Below the pieces are notes generated by a model, which was not told the DNA's origin, did not search any database, and saw only the letters and a program-made list of their open reading frames with translations. From NCBI RefSeq assembly GCF_004335015.1, contig NZ_RQRU01000004.1, positions 160,877 through 224,876 on the forward strand: DNA of 64,000 bases, written 5' to 3'. Within the stretch, counting starts at the first letter, position 1. Every line of letters begins with the position of its first letter. A program made the position numbers and the translations under genes. Below, piece by piece: positions 43,205 to 54,127 of this stretch. This DNA comes from Psychrobacter pygoscelis (GTDB lineage Bacteria > Pseudomonadota > Gammaproteobacteria > Pseudomonadales > Moraxellaceae).

Positions 43205-44161
43205 CTATTTAGTTAGCTTAGTTTTTTTACTAGATTTTTTTAATTGATCATCTGCAGCTTTTACCACTAATGTCTTAGCAATCTTATCGTGCCAACCGAT
43301 GTTCTCTGAGCTTTTGGCGACCAAAAAGTAATGCGCAGCAATGACAGCAAATCCCAAGTAGCTAGTTACAGAGAATACAAGATTGTAGATCAACAACAGC
43401 AATAGCGTTCTTAAGCCAAGCAGTCGGCCTAAAGGCGGGATTTGGTGCGTGGTATGATCGACGACGCGAATTCCCGTCATCATTTTGCCAAGCGACTGAC
43501 CACGAGTGACAATTAATAATAACTGAACGGCAAAGAGTCCAAACATCATTAACTGAGAAGCCATAATAGTCGCATCAGGGATGCTCTGCATCAGGCTAAC
43601 CGTATAGTCATAGGCGGCATTGAAATCATTGAAGTTCTGAAACTTCTCCATATCGATATTTAGCTTGGCTAGGGCCAAAAGTAATGGCAATACCGAAAGT
43701 AGATACAGCAAGCCATTAATCGCCAGTGCCAAGATACGCGACATAATGGGCGCTAGAACGACTGGTGGGTTGCCACCGATGGTAGTCTCTGAAGTAGATA
43801 GCGCTGATTGTGTCTTTGATTTGCTCTTACCTAGGGAGATAGGACGGCTTTTGGCATCGGACTTGGCTTCTGTCGCTGATGGGTGACTGGAATCAGACTT
43901 GCCATAGAGTTTATCAACACTCACGCGGCCCTCGGCAGAATCTACAGAGGTAGTGTGAGCAGTCGTATGAGGAGTAGCTGTAGTACTAGGTATGTATCGG
44001 GTCTGATTGCCTGTAACGTCGCCAAGGCGCTGCCAGTTTGACATGCCTTCGTGCCACATTAGGTCGTCAAGTAATACCTCTCCTGATAGGAGCATGCTAT
44101 TAAGTTGGTCTAGCGTGTATGGTCCTGCCTGGACATTGTTTCGGGCAAGAAATATCTGCAT
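43205..44161 (-). CDS. GYF_2- and RDD-domain membrane protein
   Basis: The first ~50 residues (MQIFLARNNVQAGPYTLDQL, then WHEGMSNWQRLGDV) match the GYF_2 peptide-binding domain. After a Ser/Thr-rich linker of about 90 residues comes an RDD domain with several membrane helices (PPVVLAPIMSRILALAINGL, then GQSLGKMMTGIRVVDHTT). RDD proteins are poorly understood; some are linked to ion or osmotic stress. I start at ATG 44161, which has AAGGA and begins the GYF domain; the longer frame to 44227 adds 22 residues without domain support. Confidence 0.8.
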   Translation of the reverse strand: MQIFLARNNVQAGPYTLDQLNSMLLSGEVLLDDLMWHEGMSNWQRLGDVTGNQTRYIPSTTATPHTTAHTTSVDSAEGRVSVDKLYGKSDSSHPSATEAKSDAKSRPISLGKSKSKTQSALSTSETTIGGNPPVVLAPIMSRILALAINGLLYLLSVLPLLLALAKLNIDMEKFQNFNDFNAAYDYTVSLMQSIPDATIMASQLMMFGLFAVQLLLIVTRGQSLGKMMTGIRVVDHTTHQIPPLGRLLGLRTLLLLLIYNLVFSVTSYLGFAVIAAHYFLVAKSSENIGWHDKIAKTLVVKAADDQLKKSSKKTKLTK

Positions 44162-44762
44162 AGCAAATAGTATCCTTATATTGCGGCTGATGTCAGTCTT
44201 GTCTCTAATGGTATTGAGACCAGTCATAGTGCTGTCATCAAAATAACAAAATAAACTTAGGTAAGTAAATTATTTACTGCTGGTGTGGTCGCTCACACTT
44301 AACCATAATTCGTAGTGGCATAACTTATACCAATTCTGAGCATTAAGCTAATCTTGTTAGATGAGATAGGTTAGACAAACAAAATTATTCAAGCAAGGTT
44401 ATTTAAGCTGAATTAAGCATCGCTATAGTACCTACATTCTCTGCCGAAGTATCTTAAATTAGCAAAAGGTAATTGATAGTAGGCTATAAGATGAGGCAAT
44501 AAATAGGGGCGGTAGTCAGCGAGTATATATTAATAAATAATCCTGCCCCAAAACGACTGATGCCAAAATTATCCGTGATATGGGGCAAAAGACTTGGTTG
44601 TCGGCTCTCGCCAGTCAGTCTTTTACCTGATCGAAGATAATTTTGGCTATCTAGAAGGAGCGCTTAGAGCGTTAAGCACCCCTTAATAATAAGCATTCCT
44701 TAGTAACAAGCATAATAGTAACAAGTAGAGTGCTGCTTTAGGAATTGACTTACTTAGCTTTT
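44162..44762. other. 600-bp region between ppsA and the RDD gene with crossed inverted repeats
   Basis: Three perfect inverted pairs lie in 104 bases: TGCCCCA 44544-44550 with 44581-44587, GCCAAAATTATC 44562-44573 with 44636-44647, and AAAAGACT 44587-44594 with 44617-44624. The first two cross, so they are either alternatives or a pseudoknot. The element is about 115 bp past the ppsA stop and 380 bp ahead of the RDD gene, on their shared (minus) direction. There is no gene in the remainder. Confidence 0.7.
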
Positions 44763-47144
44763 TTACTTAGCAGTCTCACCTGCTAAGAAGAACCAAGTAT
44801 CTAGCACTGAGTCTGGGTTTAGCGACACAGAAGTAATACCTTGCTCCATGAGCCACATTGCAAGATCTGGATGATCAGATGGGCCCTGACCACAGATACC
44901 AATGTATTTGCCTTGCTTACGGCAAGCTGCGATAGCCATTGATAGCAGCTTTTTGACAGCAGCATCACGCTCATCAAATAGATGAGAGACAATGCCAGAG
45001 TCGCGATCTAGACCAAGCGTCAACTGAGTCAAATCGTTTGAGCCAATTGAGAAGCCATCGAAGTACTCAAGGAACTCTTCAGCCAATAGGGCGTTGGTTG
45101 GCAGCTCACACATCATCACGACTTCAAGACCATTTTCACCACGCTTCAGACCATTTTTCTCAAGTAGTTCAATGACTTTTTTGGCTTCAGCAGTAGTACG
45201 GACGAATGGAATCATAATCTTGATATTGGTTAGACCCATCTCATCACGGACGCGTTTTAGTGCTTTACACTCAAGCTCAAAGCAGTCGCGGAAGTTATCA
45301 GAGACATAACGGCTAGCACCGCGGAAACCTAGCATTGGGTTCTCTTCTGATGGCTCGTATAGCTTACCACCAATCAGGTTGGCATATTCGTTCGACTTAA
45401 AGTCAGACATACGAACGATGACCGGCTGCTCTCTAAAGGCCACAGCAAGGGTCGAGATACCTTCAACCAGTTTATCCACATAGAAGTCGACAGGCGATGC
45501 GTAGCCAGCAATGCGCTCATTGATCGCTTGGGCAACTTCGCGTGGTAGGCTATTCATGTTCAGTAGCGCTTTAGGATGCACGCCAATCATACGGTTGATG
45601 ATGAACTCAAGACGAGCAAGGCCAACACCTTGGTTTGGCATTTGCGCAAATGAGAAGGCACGGTCAGGGTTACCAACGTTCATCATAATCTTAAACGCAA
45701 GGTCAGGCATAGATTCGATAGAGTTGGTCTGAACGTCGAAGTCCAGCTGGCCGTCATAGATAAAGCCAGTGTCACCTTCAGCGCAGGAGACAGTGACGTC
45801 TTGACCATCACTCAATAGCTCAGTGGCATTGCCACAGCCAACGATAGCTGGAACGCCAAGTTCACGGGCAATAATGGCCGCATGACAGGTTCTGCCGCCT
45901 CGGTTGGTGATAATAGCAGAAGCCCGCTTCATGACCGGCTCCCAATCGGGGTCTGTCATGTCAGAGACTAGGATGTCGCCATCTTCGACTTTGTCCATCT
46001 CATTAAGATTATCAACGATACGCACTTTACCAGCACCAATTCGTTGACCGATTGAGCGACCTTCGCACAACACTTTAGCATCAGCGGTATTGATGACATA
46101 ACGCTCCATGATATTACTATCTTGGCGGCTCTTAACAGTTTCTGGACGCGCTTGCACGATGTAGATCTTGCCATTGTCGCCGTCTTTGGCCCACTCGATA
46201 TCCATCGCTTGGCCATAATGCTTTTCGATAACTAGGGCTTGCTTAGCCAATTCAACTAGCTCATCAGAAGATAAAGAGAACTGCATACGCTCTTGTTTAT
46301 CCACGTCGACAATCTTGGTCGATTTAGCAGTGCTGCCTTCGTCACCATAGACCATTTTCTTGTGTTTGCTACCGAGGTTGCGGCGAATAATAGAAGGACG
46401 GCCTGACTCTAGTAAAGGTTTAGAGAGGTAGAACTCATCAGGGTTGACAGCGCCTTGAACGACCATCTCACCAAGACCATAGCTTGAAGTAATAAAGACA
46501 ACTTCATCAAAGCCACTTTCGGTATCCAAAGTAAACATGACACCAGCTGCACCAGTTTCAGAGCGAACCATGCGCTGAATACCTGCAGATAGAGCAACAC
46601 CTGCGTGCTCAAAACCTTTATGAACACGGTAAGCAATAGCGCGATCGTTATATAGTGAAGCAAAGACCTCTTTAATGGCGATTAAGACATTATCAATACC
46701 ACGAATGTTTAGGTAAGTCTCTTGTTGACCAGCAAATGAGGCATCAGGTAAGTCTTCAGCGGTAGCAGAAGAGCGTACCGCTACGGCAATATCTTCGCCG
46801 CCGCTCATAACATCAAAAGCTTCACGCACTTCGCGTTCAAGATCACTGGGCAACTCTTGATCGATAATCCAGCCTCGAATTTTTTCGCCCGTCGCTGTTA
46901 GCTTATTAACATCGTTGACGTCTAACTCTTTTAACTCATTATTGATCTTTTCAATAAGACCCGTTTCGGTCAAAAATCTATTAAAGGCGTCTGCCGTTGT
47001 TGCAAAACCACCAGGAACGCTCACACCAAGATCTGATAAGTGACTAATCATCTCACCCAAGGAGGCGTTTTTACCACCCACTTTTTCGATATCATTTTTT
47101 CCTAATTTATCGAGGGTAATTACTTGTGCTGTGGCTGATGTCAT
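44763..47144 (-). CDS. ppsA: Phosphoenolpyruvate synthase
   Basis: The enzyme converts pyruvate and ATP to PEP, AMP and phosphate for gluconeogenesis. The 793-residue length is standard. The N-terminal ATP-grasp domain has [12 protein letters not shown] and [20 protein letters not shown]. The phosphohistidine domain has [20 protein letters not shown] with the catalytic His. The C-terminal PEP/pyruvate barrel includes GLARLEFI and ends near GICGQGPSD. Its regulator ppsR lies divergently about 1 kb away. Confidence 0.97.
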   Translation of the reverse strand: MTSATAQVITLDKLGKNDIEKVGGKNASLGEMISHLSDLGVSVPGGFATTADAFNRFLTETGLIEKINNELKELDVNDVNKLTATGEKIRGWIIDQELPSDLEREVREAFDVMSGGEDIAVAVRSSATAEDLPDASFAGQQETYLNIRGIDNVLIAIKEVFASLYNDRAIAYRVHKGFEHAGVALSAGIQRMVRSETGAAGVMFTLDTESGFDEVVFITSSYGLGEMVVQGAVNPDEFYLSKPLLESGRPSIIRRNLGSKHKKMVYGDEGSTAKSTKIVDVDKQERMQFSLSSDELVELAKQALVIEKHYGQAMDIEWAKDGDNGKIYIVQARPETVKSRQDSNIMERYVINTADAKVLCEGRSIGQRIGAGKVRIVDNLNEMDKVEDGDILVSDMTDPDWEPVMKRASAIITNRGGRTCHAAIIARELGVPAIVGCGNATELLSDGQDVTVSCAEGDTGFIYDGQLDFDVQTNSIESMPDLAFKIMMNVGNPDRAFSFAQMPNQGVGLARLEFIINRMIGVHPKALLNMNSLPREVAQAINERIAGYASPVDFYVDKLVEGISTLAVAFREQPVIVRMSDFKSNEYANLIGGKLYEPSEENPMLGFRGASRYVSDNFRDCFELECKALKRVRDEMGLTNIKIMIPFVRTTAEAKKVIELLEKNGLKRGENGLEVVMMCELPTNALLAEEFLEYFDGFSIGSNDLTQLTLGLDRDSGIVSHLFDERDAAVKKLLSMAIAACRKQGKYIGICGQGPSDHPDLAMWLMEQGITSVSLNPDSVLDTWFFLAGETAK

Positions 47145-48158
47145 GATAACTCCAGAAAATAAGGTTATTTATTTACGATTATAACGCCAAATTATAACGC
47201 TAAATGATAAAAATTTCGAGAAAATAAGTGAAAACAAATTAAAAAAAAGCCAAACGGCCTTAATTATTAATCTTAATTGCACGAAGATATTAGTAATTGC
47301 TTAAAGTAGCTTGCTTTAAGCTATTAGTCGTCAAGCGATCAAGTGCTAATCAATAACCTTCTTCAGCAATCATGACTGATCAAAGAAGCCTTAGTATTAG
47401 CAGGCGTCTGACTATTTGCCTGACCATTATAATGGCTAAGTTAGCGACTGATTAAGATTAGTGTCTATCACTCGTAAGCGGTTAAATTATCTATAAAGGC
47501 TTATATACCACGCTCCAAACGCTCCATGTTTTAGTTCTAGATATATCGATACTCCTTATTCTCATAGAGAGAAGGTAAGATATGGCGCTGATCCGTCACT
47601 GGGGCTGATAAGAGTCATAGCTATAAGTAGCCTTAGTTACTAAGTGAGACACTATACTCATCTGGTAACGGTAAAATTAGAATAAAATCAGCATTCACTT
47701 AGCAATGGCTTATGCTAACATCGATTCGTATTAGAGGTCTATTGTGGTTATAATATGTCTATAGGGTCAGTCTAGGGTCTGTGTGATCCTTAAAAGATAG
47801 AATGGAGACTGACCGTAGCTATTTTTCTCAGTTATATTTTTAATGATGCCAAAAAAGTAGAATCCCTCAATCTCAATACAAACTTTGAGTGTTAAGTCAA
47901 AATTATTGCTGTAGTACAGCAATGTATGGATTGTCATTTTAATTGACTACTATATAGTAGGCATTATTTATCTTTAGGGCTATGTCATATCTAAGCGCTA
48001 CAGTAGATAGACGTGGCCTATGTCTTTTATAAGCACCGCCTTAAATTATAGGCTCGGCCTTAAAACGGCTTCGCTTATTGTACTAGTGTCTCTTAGTATG
48101 TTTAATTGGTCGAGCTTTTAAAATTGCGTTTTAATATCTTATCAATTTGAGGTTATGT
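47145..48158. other. 1-kb intergenic region between ppsA and ppsR
   Basis: No frame is convincing. TATAAT appears on the + strand about 20 bases before GGTCAGTC (47765-47772), which is complementary to GACTGACC (47807-47814). This could be a short hairpin transcript or an operator pair. The region must also contain the ppsA and ppsR promoters. Confidence 0.35.
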
Positions 48159-49055
48159 ATGCCCCAATTTAGCAGCAGTGTTCAGCCTAAGCCCACCATT
48201 CAAAACCGTCACGCTCTTAATGTTAGTAATCCGCAAGCCCTTCGCAGCGCATTTTTTATCTCTGATGGTACGGCGATTACCGCTGAGACTTTAGGCCGGT
48301 CTATTTTAAGTCAGTTTGCCTCGGTGCCGTTTGAGACGCGAGTCTTGCCTTACGTAGACTCTATTGAGCGCGCTGAGGAAGCGGTTGAGCAGATTAATAT
48401 GGCCTATCAGCAAGATGGAATGCTGCCTTTGGTCTTTGATACCATCGTAAACCCTGAGATCCGTGAGAAGATTAATTCTGCTCAGGCTTGCAACCTAGAT
48501 ATGTATGAAGGGCTCATCGGCCGCATCGCAGATGAGATTGGCGTTGAGCCAGATGGTCACTCGGGACATGCCCATGATCGAGTGGATTCAGAAACCTACA
48601 AATCTCGTATTGATGCAGTGCACTTTGCTCTAGATAATGATGATGGCGCTCGGACACGGCACTATGATATGGCTGACATTATTTTGATCGGCGTATCCCG
48701 ATCAGGCAAAACTCCGACATCATTGTACTTGGCCATGCAATTCGGTATCCGCGCGGCTAACTACCCACTGACAGAAGATGATCTGTATGACAATCAGCTG
48801 CCCAAGTCGCTTCGTGATCATAAAGATAAATTGTTTGGACTCATGATCGATACCGATCGACTGGTTCGAATCCGTAACGAGCGACGAGCCAATAGCCGCT
48901 ATTCAAGCTATCAGCAGGTACAGCAAGAGCAGCGTGCCATTCAAGGTATCTATATCACTCATGGCATTCCTAGTATTGATGTCTCTGAGATGTCCGTTGA
49001 AGAGATCGCCACACGTATCTTACAGATGACTGGGCTAAAACGTCGAATTGGTTAA
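48159..49055 (+). CDS. ppsR: PEP synthase regulatory protein (kinase/pyrophosphorylase, DUF299)
   Basis: This bifunctional enzyme switches PEP synthase off by ADP-dependent threonine phosphorylation and back on by phosphorolysis. The 298-residue product has the start AFFISDGTAITAETLGRSIL and the P-loop GVSRSGKTPTSLYLA, both characteristic. The ending STHG-type segment (YITHGIPSIDVSEMSVEEIA) also fits. ATG 48159 has GAGG seven bases upstream and is preferred over the TTG four codons earlier. Pairing with ppsA is the classical arrangement. Confidence 0.95.
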   Translation: MPQFSSSVQPKPTIQNRHALNVSNPQALRSAFFISDGTAITAETLGRSILSQFASVPFETRVLPYVDSIERAEEAVEQINMAYQQDGMLPLVFDTIVNPEIREKINSAQACNLDMYEGLIGRIADEIGVEPDGHSGHAHDRVDSETYKSRIDAVHFALDNDDGARTRHYDMADIILIGVSRSGKTPTSLYLAMQFGIRAANYPLTEDDLYDNQLPKSLRDHKDKLFGLMIDTDRLVRIRNERRANSRYSSYQQVQQEQRAIQGIYITHGIPSIDVSEMSVEEIATRILQMTGLKRRIG

Positions 49056-49148
49056 TCCAATAATTGGTTCAATGAGCAGCAATTATAGATTGAAATTAGC
49101 CACCATCATCTTCATTAAATACTATTACTATAAGAGGTAGGACATATT

Positions 49149-49547
49149 GTGAGAGTTATGCAATTAAATAAATCTATTGCTTTTGGGGGGCTGTTTATAG
49201 CGATGACCCTTATTAGTGGCTGCCAAAGCAATGTATTTAAGCGTGAACCAGTGCCAGAGCCACGCTACGTACCCACCATTATATTAGGCGAGGCGCAGAC
49301 CTTGACCATCTTGCCCACGCGCGTCTCCTGTGAGTCTGCCCTACCGATGCAGTGTATGTTAGCTAAGAGCGCAGCAAGCGGCGAGATATTCCAGATTCCT
49401 TATGACTGGATTGAAGGTTTTAGTGCAGTGCCAGGAATGGAGTATCAAATTAGCGTTCGACCGCAAGTTGATGAAAATAAACAAAGCTTAACTGGGCATT
49501 GGACACTACAAAATATTATTTCTCAGCGCATGGTAGCAATGTCGTAA
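49149..49547 (+). CDS. DUF4377-like lipoprotein
   Basis: The 132-residue product has a lipoprotein signal (GGLFIAMTLISGC). The mature part has two cysteines around the SCESALPMQCMLAKSA stretch, then IPYDWIEGFSAVPGMEYQIS and VR, following the DUF4377 pattern seen in small stress-linked lipoproteins. GTG 49149 lies seven bases after AGGTAGG and is the better start; ATG 49158 lacks a site. Function is unknown. Confidence 0.7.
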   Translation: MRVMQLNKSIAFGGLFIAMTLISGCQSNVFKREPVPEPRYVPTIILGEAQTLTILPTRVSCESALPMQCMLAKSAASGEIFQIPYDWIEGFSAVPGMEYQISVRPQVDENKQSLTGHWTLQNIISQRMVAMS

Positions 49548-49660
49548 TTCAACGACTTAGCAAATCAAGTTAGCAGACTAATTAATTTGCGAGCTAAGTT
49601 AAGTTGAATACCTTGAAGCAACCGATAAAATACCCTGAAATGAATTAAAAAGAGGAACTC

Positions 49661-51313
49661 ATGGCAAAAAAGCGTAAAGACGACGAAACCAACGACACCG
49701 GTGAAGACACCAATACTGAAGTCTCTAACAAAGACAGCGGCAGCGCACCAGCAACGGTACCTGAAAAGACTAGACCGCAGGATCTAAAAGCTAGAATTGA
49801 GCATACGCATGAACAAGCTCATGAGGACATCATACATCATCCTAATCTTATCAGTCCTTTAGATGGGGAACGAATCGATATCAATTCTGGCTTTACTAAA
49901 GACTCGCAGCGAATCAAAAAAGACGATCATGAATTTGAGTATGATGCTGTAGTCTTAGGAGCGGGACCGGCTGGTGAAGCGGCAGCAATGAAACTGGCTA
50001 AATCTGGTAAAAAAGTCGCTATCGTTGATCCTCGAGACCAAGTCGGTGGTAACTGTACTCATGTCGGTACTATTCCGAGTAAAGCCTTACGTCAGTCGGT
50101 ATTTAACCTAATTAACTTCCGCCGTGATCCAATGTTCACCCAAGCGATGGAGTATCATCAAGTACCGCTCAATAAAGTACTGACCAATGCGCGCCAAGTT
50201 ATTCGCCGACAAGTCAATACTCATACTAGATTTTATGAGCGCAATCAAATTGATGTCATTCATGGCTGGGCCAGCTTTATTGATCGTCACACCTTAAGAA
50301 TCGATCATGATGATAATAATGGCTATGACACCATTACCTTCAATAATGCCATCATTACCGTAGGTAGCCGACCATATCGTCCTGATATCCTCGACTTTGA
50401 TCATCCACGTGTTTTTGATTCAGATAAAATCTTACAGATGGACTATGTTGTCAAAAAGATCATTATCTATGGTGCAGGCGTGATTGGCTGTGAATATGCT
50501 TCTATCTTTACCGGTTTGGGCTATAAAGTTGATCTTATTAACAATAAAGACCAGCTATTAAGTTATCTTGATGATGAGATTAGCGATGCCTTGTCACACG
50601 ATTTTAGACAATTTGGCGTGTTGATTCGTAGTAATGAAGAGATTGATCATCTTGAGACGCATGATGACTGTGTGATCTTGCATTTGAAGAGTGGTAAGAA
50701 GATCAAATCTGATGCCATCATGTGGTGTAATGGCCGCTCAGGTAATACAGAAGGGCTCAACCTCGACGCAATTGGGCTTAAGGCCAATAATCGCGGTCAG
50801 TTAAAGGTAGATGATACTTATTGCACTGAAGTGGATAATATCTATGCGGCAGGGGATGTCATCGGTTGGCCATCACTGGCTTCAGCTGCTTATGATCAGG
50901 GTCGCTGTGCCGCTGCCTTTATGATTGGCGATCAAGATGCTGAGCCGGTTTCAAGTGTCCCAACGGGTATCTACACCATTCCTGAAATCTCAAGTATTGG
51001 TAAGACTGAGCAAGAGCTGACGGATGAGAAGATCCCTTATGAGGTCGGTCAAGCCTTCTTTAAGCATCTGGCTCGCGCGCAAATTATCGGTGAGCGATCT
51101 GGCGTCTTGAAGATTCTTTTTCACCGTGAGACCTTAGAGATACTAGGTATCCACTGTTATGGTAATCATGCTTCTGAAATTATTCATATCGGTCAAGCAG
51201 TGATGAAGTGTAATAATACGTTGGAGTACTTCGTTAACACCACCTTTAACTACCCAACTATGGCAGAGGCCTATCGGGTAGCGGCCTTAAATGGTCTAAA
51301 CCGAGTGTTTTAA
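49661..51313 (+). CDS. sthA: Soluble pyridine nucleotide transhydrogenase
   Basis: SthA moves reducing equivalents between NADPH and NAD+, usually burning excess NADPH. The flavoprotein core starts near residue 93 with [36 protein letters not shown] is the SthA version of the active-site region and lacks the second redox cysteine of lipoamide dehydrogenases. The NAD(P)-binding fold ([17 protein letters not shown]) and the C-terminal dimer domain ([20 protein letters not shown]) follow. An N-terminal extension of about 90 charged, low-complexity residues makes it 550 long, against 466 in E. coli. A terminator follows at 51365-51396. Confidence 0.93.
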   Translation: MAKKRKDDETNDTGEDTNTEVSNKDSGSAPATVPEKTRPQDLKARIEHTHEQAHEDIIHHPNLISPLDGERIDINSGFTKDSQRIKKDDHEFEYDAVVLGAGPAGEAAAMKLAKSGKKVAIVDPRDQVGGNCTHVGTIPSKALRQSVFNLINFRRDPMFTQAMEYHQVPLNKVLTNARQVIRRQVNTHTRFYERNQIDVIHGWASFIDRHTLRIDHDDNNGYDTITFNNAIITVGSRPYRPDILDFDHPRVFDSDKILQMDYVVKKIIIYGAGVIGCEYASIFTGLGYKVDLINNKDQLLSYLDDEISDALSHDFRQFGVLIRSNEEIDHLETHDDCVILHLKSGKKIKSDAIMWCNGRSGNTEGLNLDAIGLKANNRGQLKVDDTYCTEVDNIYAAGDVIGWPSLASAAYDQGRCAAAFMIGDQDAEPVSSVPTGIYTIPEISSIGKTEQELTDEKIPYEVGQAFFKHLARAQIIGERSGVLKILFHRETLEILGIHCYGNHASEIIHIGQAVMKCNNTLEYFVNTTFNYPTMAEAYRVAALNGLNRVF

Positions 51314-51364
51314 TAGTCGAAGTTAAGCGTTTGTTTTAAACGTCAGTAACTGACACAACTAAAG

Positions 51365-51396
51365 CTGAGCATCATAATAGATGCTCAGTTTTTTTT
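51365..51396 (+). terminator. sthA terminator
   Basis: CTGAGCATC (51365-51373) pairs with GATGCTCAG (51380-51388), followed by eight T. Confidence 0.9.
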
Positions 51397-51517
51397 GCTT
51401 GGCAGCGACAGTACTGAGTTGATCACTTATCACAATCATACAAGATATAGCTAATCACTCTTCTAATATATCAGTTTATAGTAGTTGGTTGACTATAAGT
51501 GCCAACATTATCACTAT

Positions 51518-52714
51518 CTAGTGAGTGGCGTCGCGACGTCTGCGACTCGCCTCTAAGGTCAATAATGCAATGTAGTAAAGAAAGAATAGAGCGATCAGTA
51601 GACATAAGCTAGGCAATACTTGAGTCAAGCTAGCTCCCATCTGATCGAGCTGAACCGAGGTGGTAATACCAGAGCTGGTAGGGATAAACCAGCGAAGGAA
51701 TTGCAGCGGTAGCGGCAATTGATCAACAGGCCAAGGATAGCCGCTGATAAAGAATAATGGTAAGGAGCTGACAATCAGTATCTGAAGTCCACGCTCGCGC
51801 TCTCGGAACCAAAGCCCCAAAAAGCAGCCAAGAGCGGAGACGGTGGGGAAGAATATGGCCAGAAATACTAGGCTACCGACTAGATTAGCGCCTCGAGTAT
51901 AGTGATGCAGATTAAACACCCAACCATAATAAAAGCAGCCCATGGTGAAACTGACAAGGCTTAAAGCACCAATACGTCCAAGCCAGCCGCTAGCGCTGGT
52001 ATGGTGACGTCGCTGCTCGTATAAAGTTCCGATTAACAGTGCCGTACCCATTAATAAAGTCTGCTGCAGGATAAGAATTGATACGCCAGGGACCACATAA
52101 GCACCATAGCCTTCAGACTGGTTGTAGAGCGGAATAATTTGTAGTGGAATCGCTTGTGTGTTTTGCTTAGCAGTAGGCAGATAAGCACCTTTGGCGACAT
52201 TCTTTTTGACCTCTATACCTGCTGAGACCGTTCCCACAGCTTTGGAGAAGCCAAGCTGAATATTTTTGTTTAATAAAAAATAACCACCATTACCAATAAC
52301 GCTGACCGACGCCCCTTTACCTGACTTAATGTCTTTCTCAAGCCCATGCGGAATAATCATGTATCCCGCGATCTCATCTCGCCATATGGCCTGCTTAGCG
52401 GCCTGTTCATTCATAAAGGGTTGGGTATCCAGTTGAGGGCTGGCGGCAGAGTAGCGGGTTATGGTCTTAGAAAGCTCACTATTGTCATAGTCGATGATGC
52501 CGACAGGTACTTGATTGACCACCTCGGTTGAATAGGGCCAAGGGTAGAAAAACCCATAGATAATAGGCCCTATAACGAGCATTAACAATACCCCCTTATC
52601 TTTAAAAATAGCGGCAAGGGTTTGTATAAAGGCAGCAATAAAAGATTGATTGCTATTAATATTGTCAATAGCAGTATCCGCAGGAATCATATCAGGCTTA
52701 TAGTCAATCGACAT
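51518..52714 (-). CDS. ABC-2 type membrane permease (second)
   Basis: The 398-residue protein has one N-terminal helix (GVLLMLVIGPIIYGFFYPW), a large outer loop with YSTEVVNQVPVGIIDYDNSE, and five C-terminal helices, the topology of YhhJ/YbhR-type exporters. ATG 52714 overlaps the stop of the upstream permease (TAATG) and has GGGGAG before it. It closes an operon of outer-membrane factor, adaptor and two permeases. No ATP-binding subunit is encoded here. Confidence 0.88.
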   Translation of the reverse strand: MSIDYKPDMIPADTAIDNINSNQSFIAAFIQTLAAIFKDKGVLLMLVIGPIIYGFFYPWPYSTEVVNQVPVGIIDYDNSELSKTITRYSAASPQLDTQPFMNEQAAKQAIWRDEIAGYMIIPHGLEKDIKSGKGASVSVIGNGGYFLLNKNIQLGFSKAVGTVSAGIEVKKNVAKGAYLPTAKQNTQAIPLQIIPLYNQSEGYGAYVVPGVSILILQQTLLMGTALLIGTLYEQRRHHTSASGWLGRIGALSLVSFTMGCFYYGWVFNLHHYTRGANLVGSLVFLAIFFPTVSALGCFLGLWFRERERGLQILIVSSLPLFFISGYPWPVDQLPLPLQFLRWFIPTSSGITTSVQLDQMGASLTQVLPSLCLLIALFFLYYIALLTLEASRRRRDATH

Positions 52715-54120
52715 TATCTGGCTCCCCAACGATCAGGTCTGGCTAGTGCGCGCTTGGTCAGCAGTGCAGTCAATAGCAGCATTATTACTGTAGCAACGAT
52801 AAATCCATAAACAATCGGGAAAGACAGTGCTAACGGTGCTCCCATTTGTAGCTGGTCAATATGCAGCTTTAAATAATGGGTCAGGGGCAAAATATCTGTC
52901 CAATATTTGGCACTATCGTTAATGGCGATATAGGGAAAGGTCACCCCGGCAAAGGCAAAGGAAGGTGCTGAAATAAAGCCAGTAGCAGATAGACCAATGC
53001 GCAAGGAAAACGTCGCTAAAGTGATAATAGCGCCTAACCAAAAGGAGACCATCATTAATAGCAGTAAGCAGATATAGCTCAGTGCCCAGGCCGACAAGCT
53101 AACGGGGTTGATACGATAAGATAGATTAAGCGCCACGGCTGACCATAGAGTAAATGCCAGCATCGGCCAAATTAACTTGCCATTTAAGCCCGCGATTAAT
53201 GTTAGTAAGCTGGTCGAAGTAATCGCTTTATCATGCACAGGAGCAGTTGGGCTATGAGCGAGATTAGGGTCAGAGGCCATACTATTGGCATCGGATAGTG
53301 CGCTCGGTGAGTTCAAGGTTAGCTCTGGCGGATTGGCTGTTATTCTATCCTCAGGCTGTACCGTCAGATAATAAGAAGGCAGCTTATCAGTATTTTGATT
53401 GATATAGCGATACCAAAGGTCAATCTTGTGATCTCGAAGCTCTCGACCGACGGTCGTTGCGCCAATAATCATAGCCAATATATGTAGTAGCGAAGGCAAT
53501 ATGGTAGAGGCCAAGAATAATTGGTAATCAGTCGAGGGGTTAAATAAGCTAATACGCTGAATGGTAATCGGTGAGTAGGTTGCTGCTACTTGACTGGGCG
53601 CTGTACCTTGCCTAACAAGGCGCTGCATCTCCGCGCCTGCCGAGATCGTTCCTACGACCGCCTGAACTCCTCTTTGGATAATCCCAGAGTGTGTGCCAAA
53701 TTGAGCATTGACCTGTAATACCACTGGAGCAGGTTTGGCTGATAAAAGGTTTTGGTTAAAGTCTCTGGGTATGATGACGATACCGTAAACTTGACGCTCA
53801 AGGAGAGCTTTCTTGGCCTCAGCTGGCGAGTTGAATCGCGCGACTACCTCTAAGTCTGGACTGGTATCGAGATACTGTACCAAAGTACTAGCAACGTGGC
53901 CATTATCTTCGTTAATTACCCCAATAGGCAGGTCGACGATGTGCGAGCGAGAAAAGATCCACCAGACCAAACAAAGCACCAATAGCGGTATCCAAAAGAC
54001 CAACGAGAAGTCCCAACGATTATGAGTCAAAATTTGTCGCTCATAATTTGCGCTGCGGAAGAAGGCTATCCAGGCGGAGTGCTGAGACAATGACTTAAGA
54101 CGTGAGTTTGACCGTGACAT
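52714..54120 (-). CDS. ABC-2 type membrane permease (first)
   Basis: It has the same topology as its neighbour: an N-terminal helix (DFSLVFWIPLLVLCLVWWIF), then HIVDLPIGVINEDNGH, and a C-terminal helical half. It is longer (468 residues from ATG 54120) because of a Ser/Pro-rich insertion near the middle (LTLNSPSALSDANSMASDPN). The frame to 54168 overlaps the adaptor gene by 41 bp, so ATG 54120, seven bases after that stop, is preferred. The two permeases probably form a heterodimer. Confidence 0.85.
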   Translation of the reverse strand: MSRSNSRLKSLSQHSAWIAFFRSANYERQILTHNRWDFSLVFWIPLLVLCLVWWIFSRSHIVDLPIGVINEDNGHVASTLVQYLDTSPDLEVVARFNSPAEAKKALLERQVYGIVIIPRDFNQNLLSAKPAPVVLQVNAQFGTHSGIIQRGVQAVVGTISAGAEMQRLVRQGTAPSQVAATYSPITIQRISLFNPSTDYQLFLASTILPSLLHILAMIIGATTVGRELRDHKIDLWYRYINQNTDKLPSYYLTVQPEDRITANPPELTLNSPSALSDANSMASDPNLAHSPTAPVHDKAITSTSLLTLIAGLNGKLIWPMLAFTLWSAVALNLSYRINPVSLSAWALSYICLLLLMMVSFWLGAIITLATFSLRIGLSATGFISAPSFAFAGVTFPYIAINDSAKYWTDILPLTHYLKLHIDQLQMGAPLALSFPIVYGFIVATVIMLLLTALLTKRALARPDRWGAR

Positions 54121-54127
54121 AATAAGG

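Noticed and set aside
49661..51313. Lipoamide dehydrogenase as an alternative to SthA
   Set aside because: The second redox cysteine is missing and the [16 protein letters not shown] form is that of SthA.
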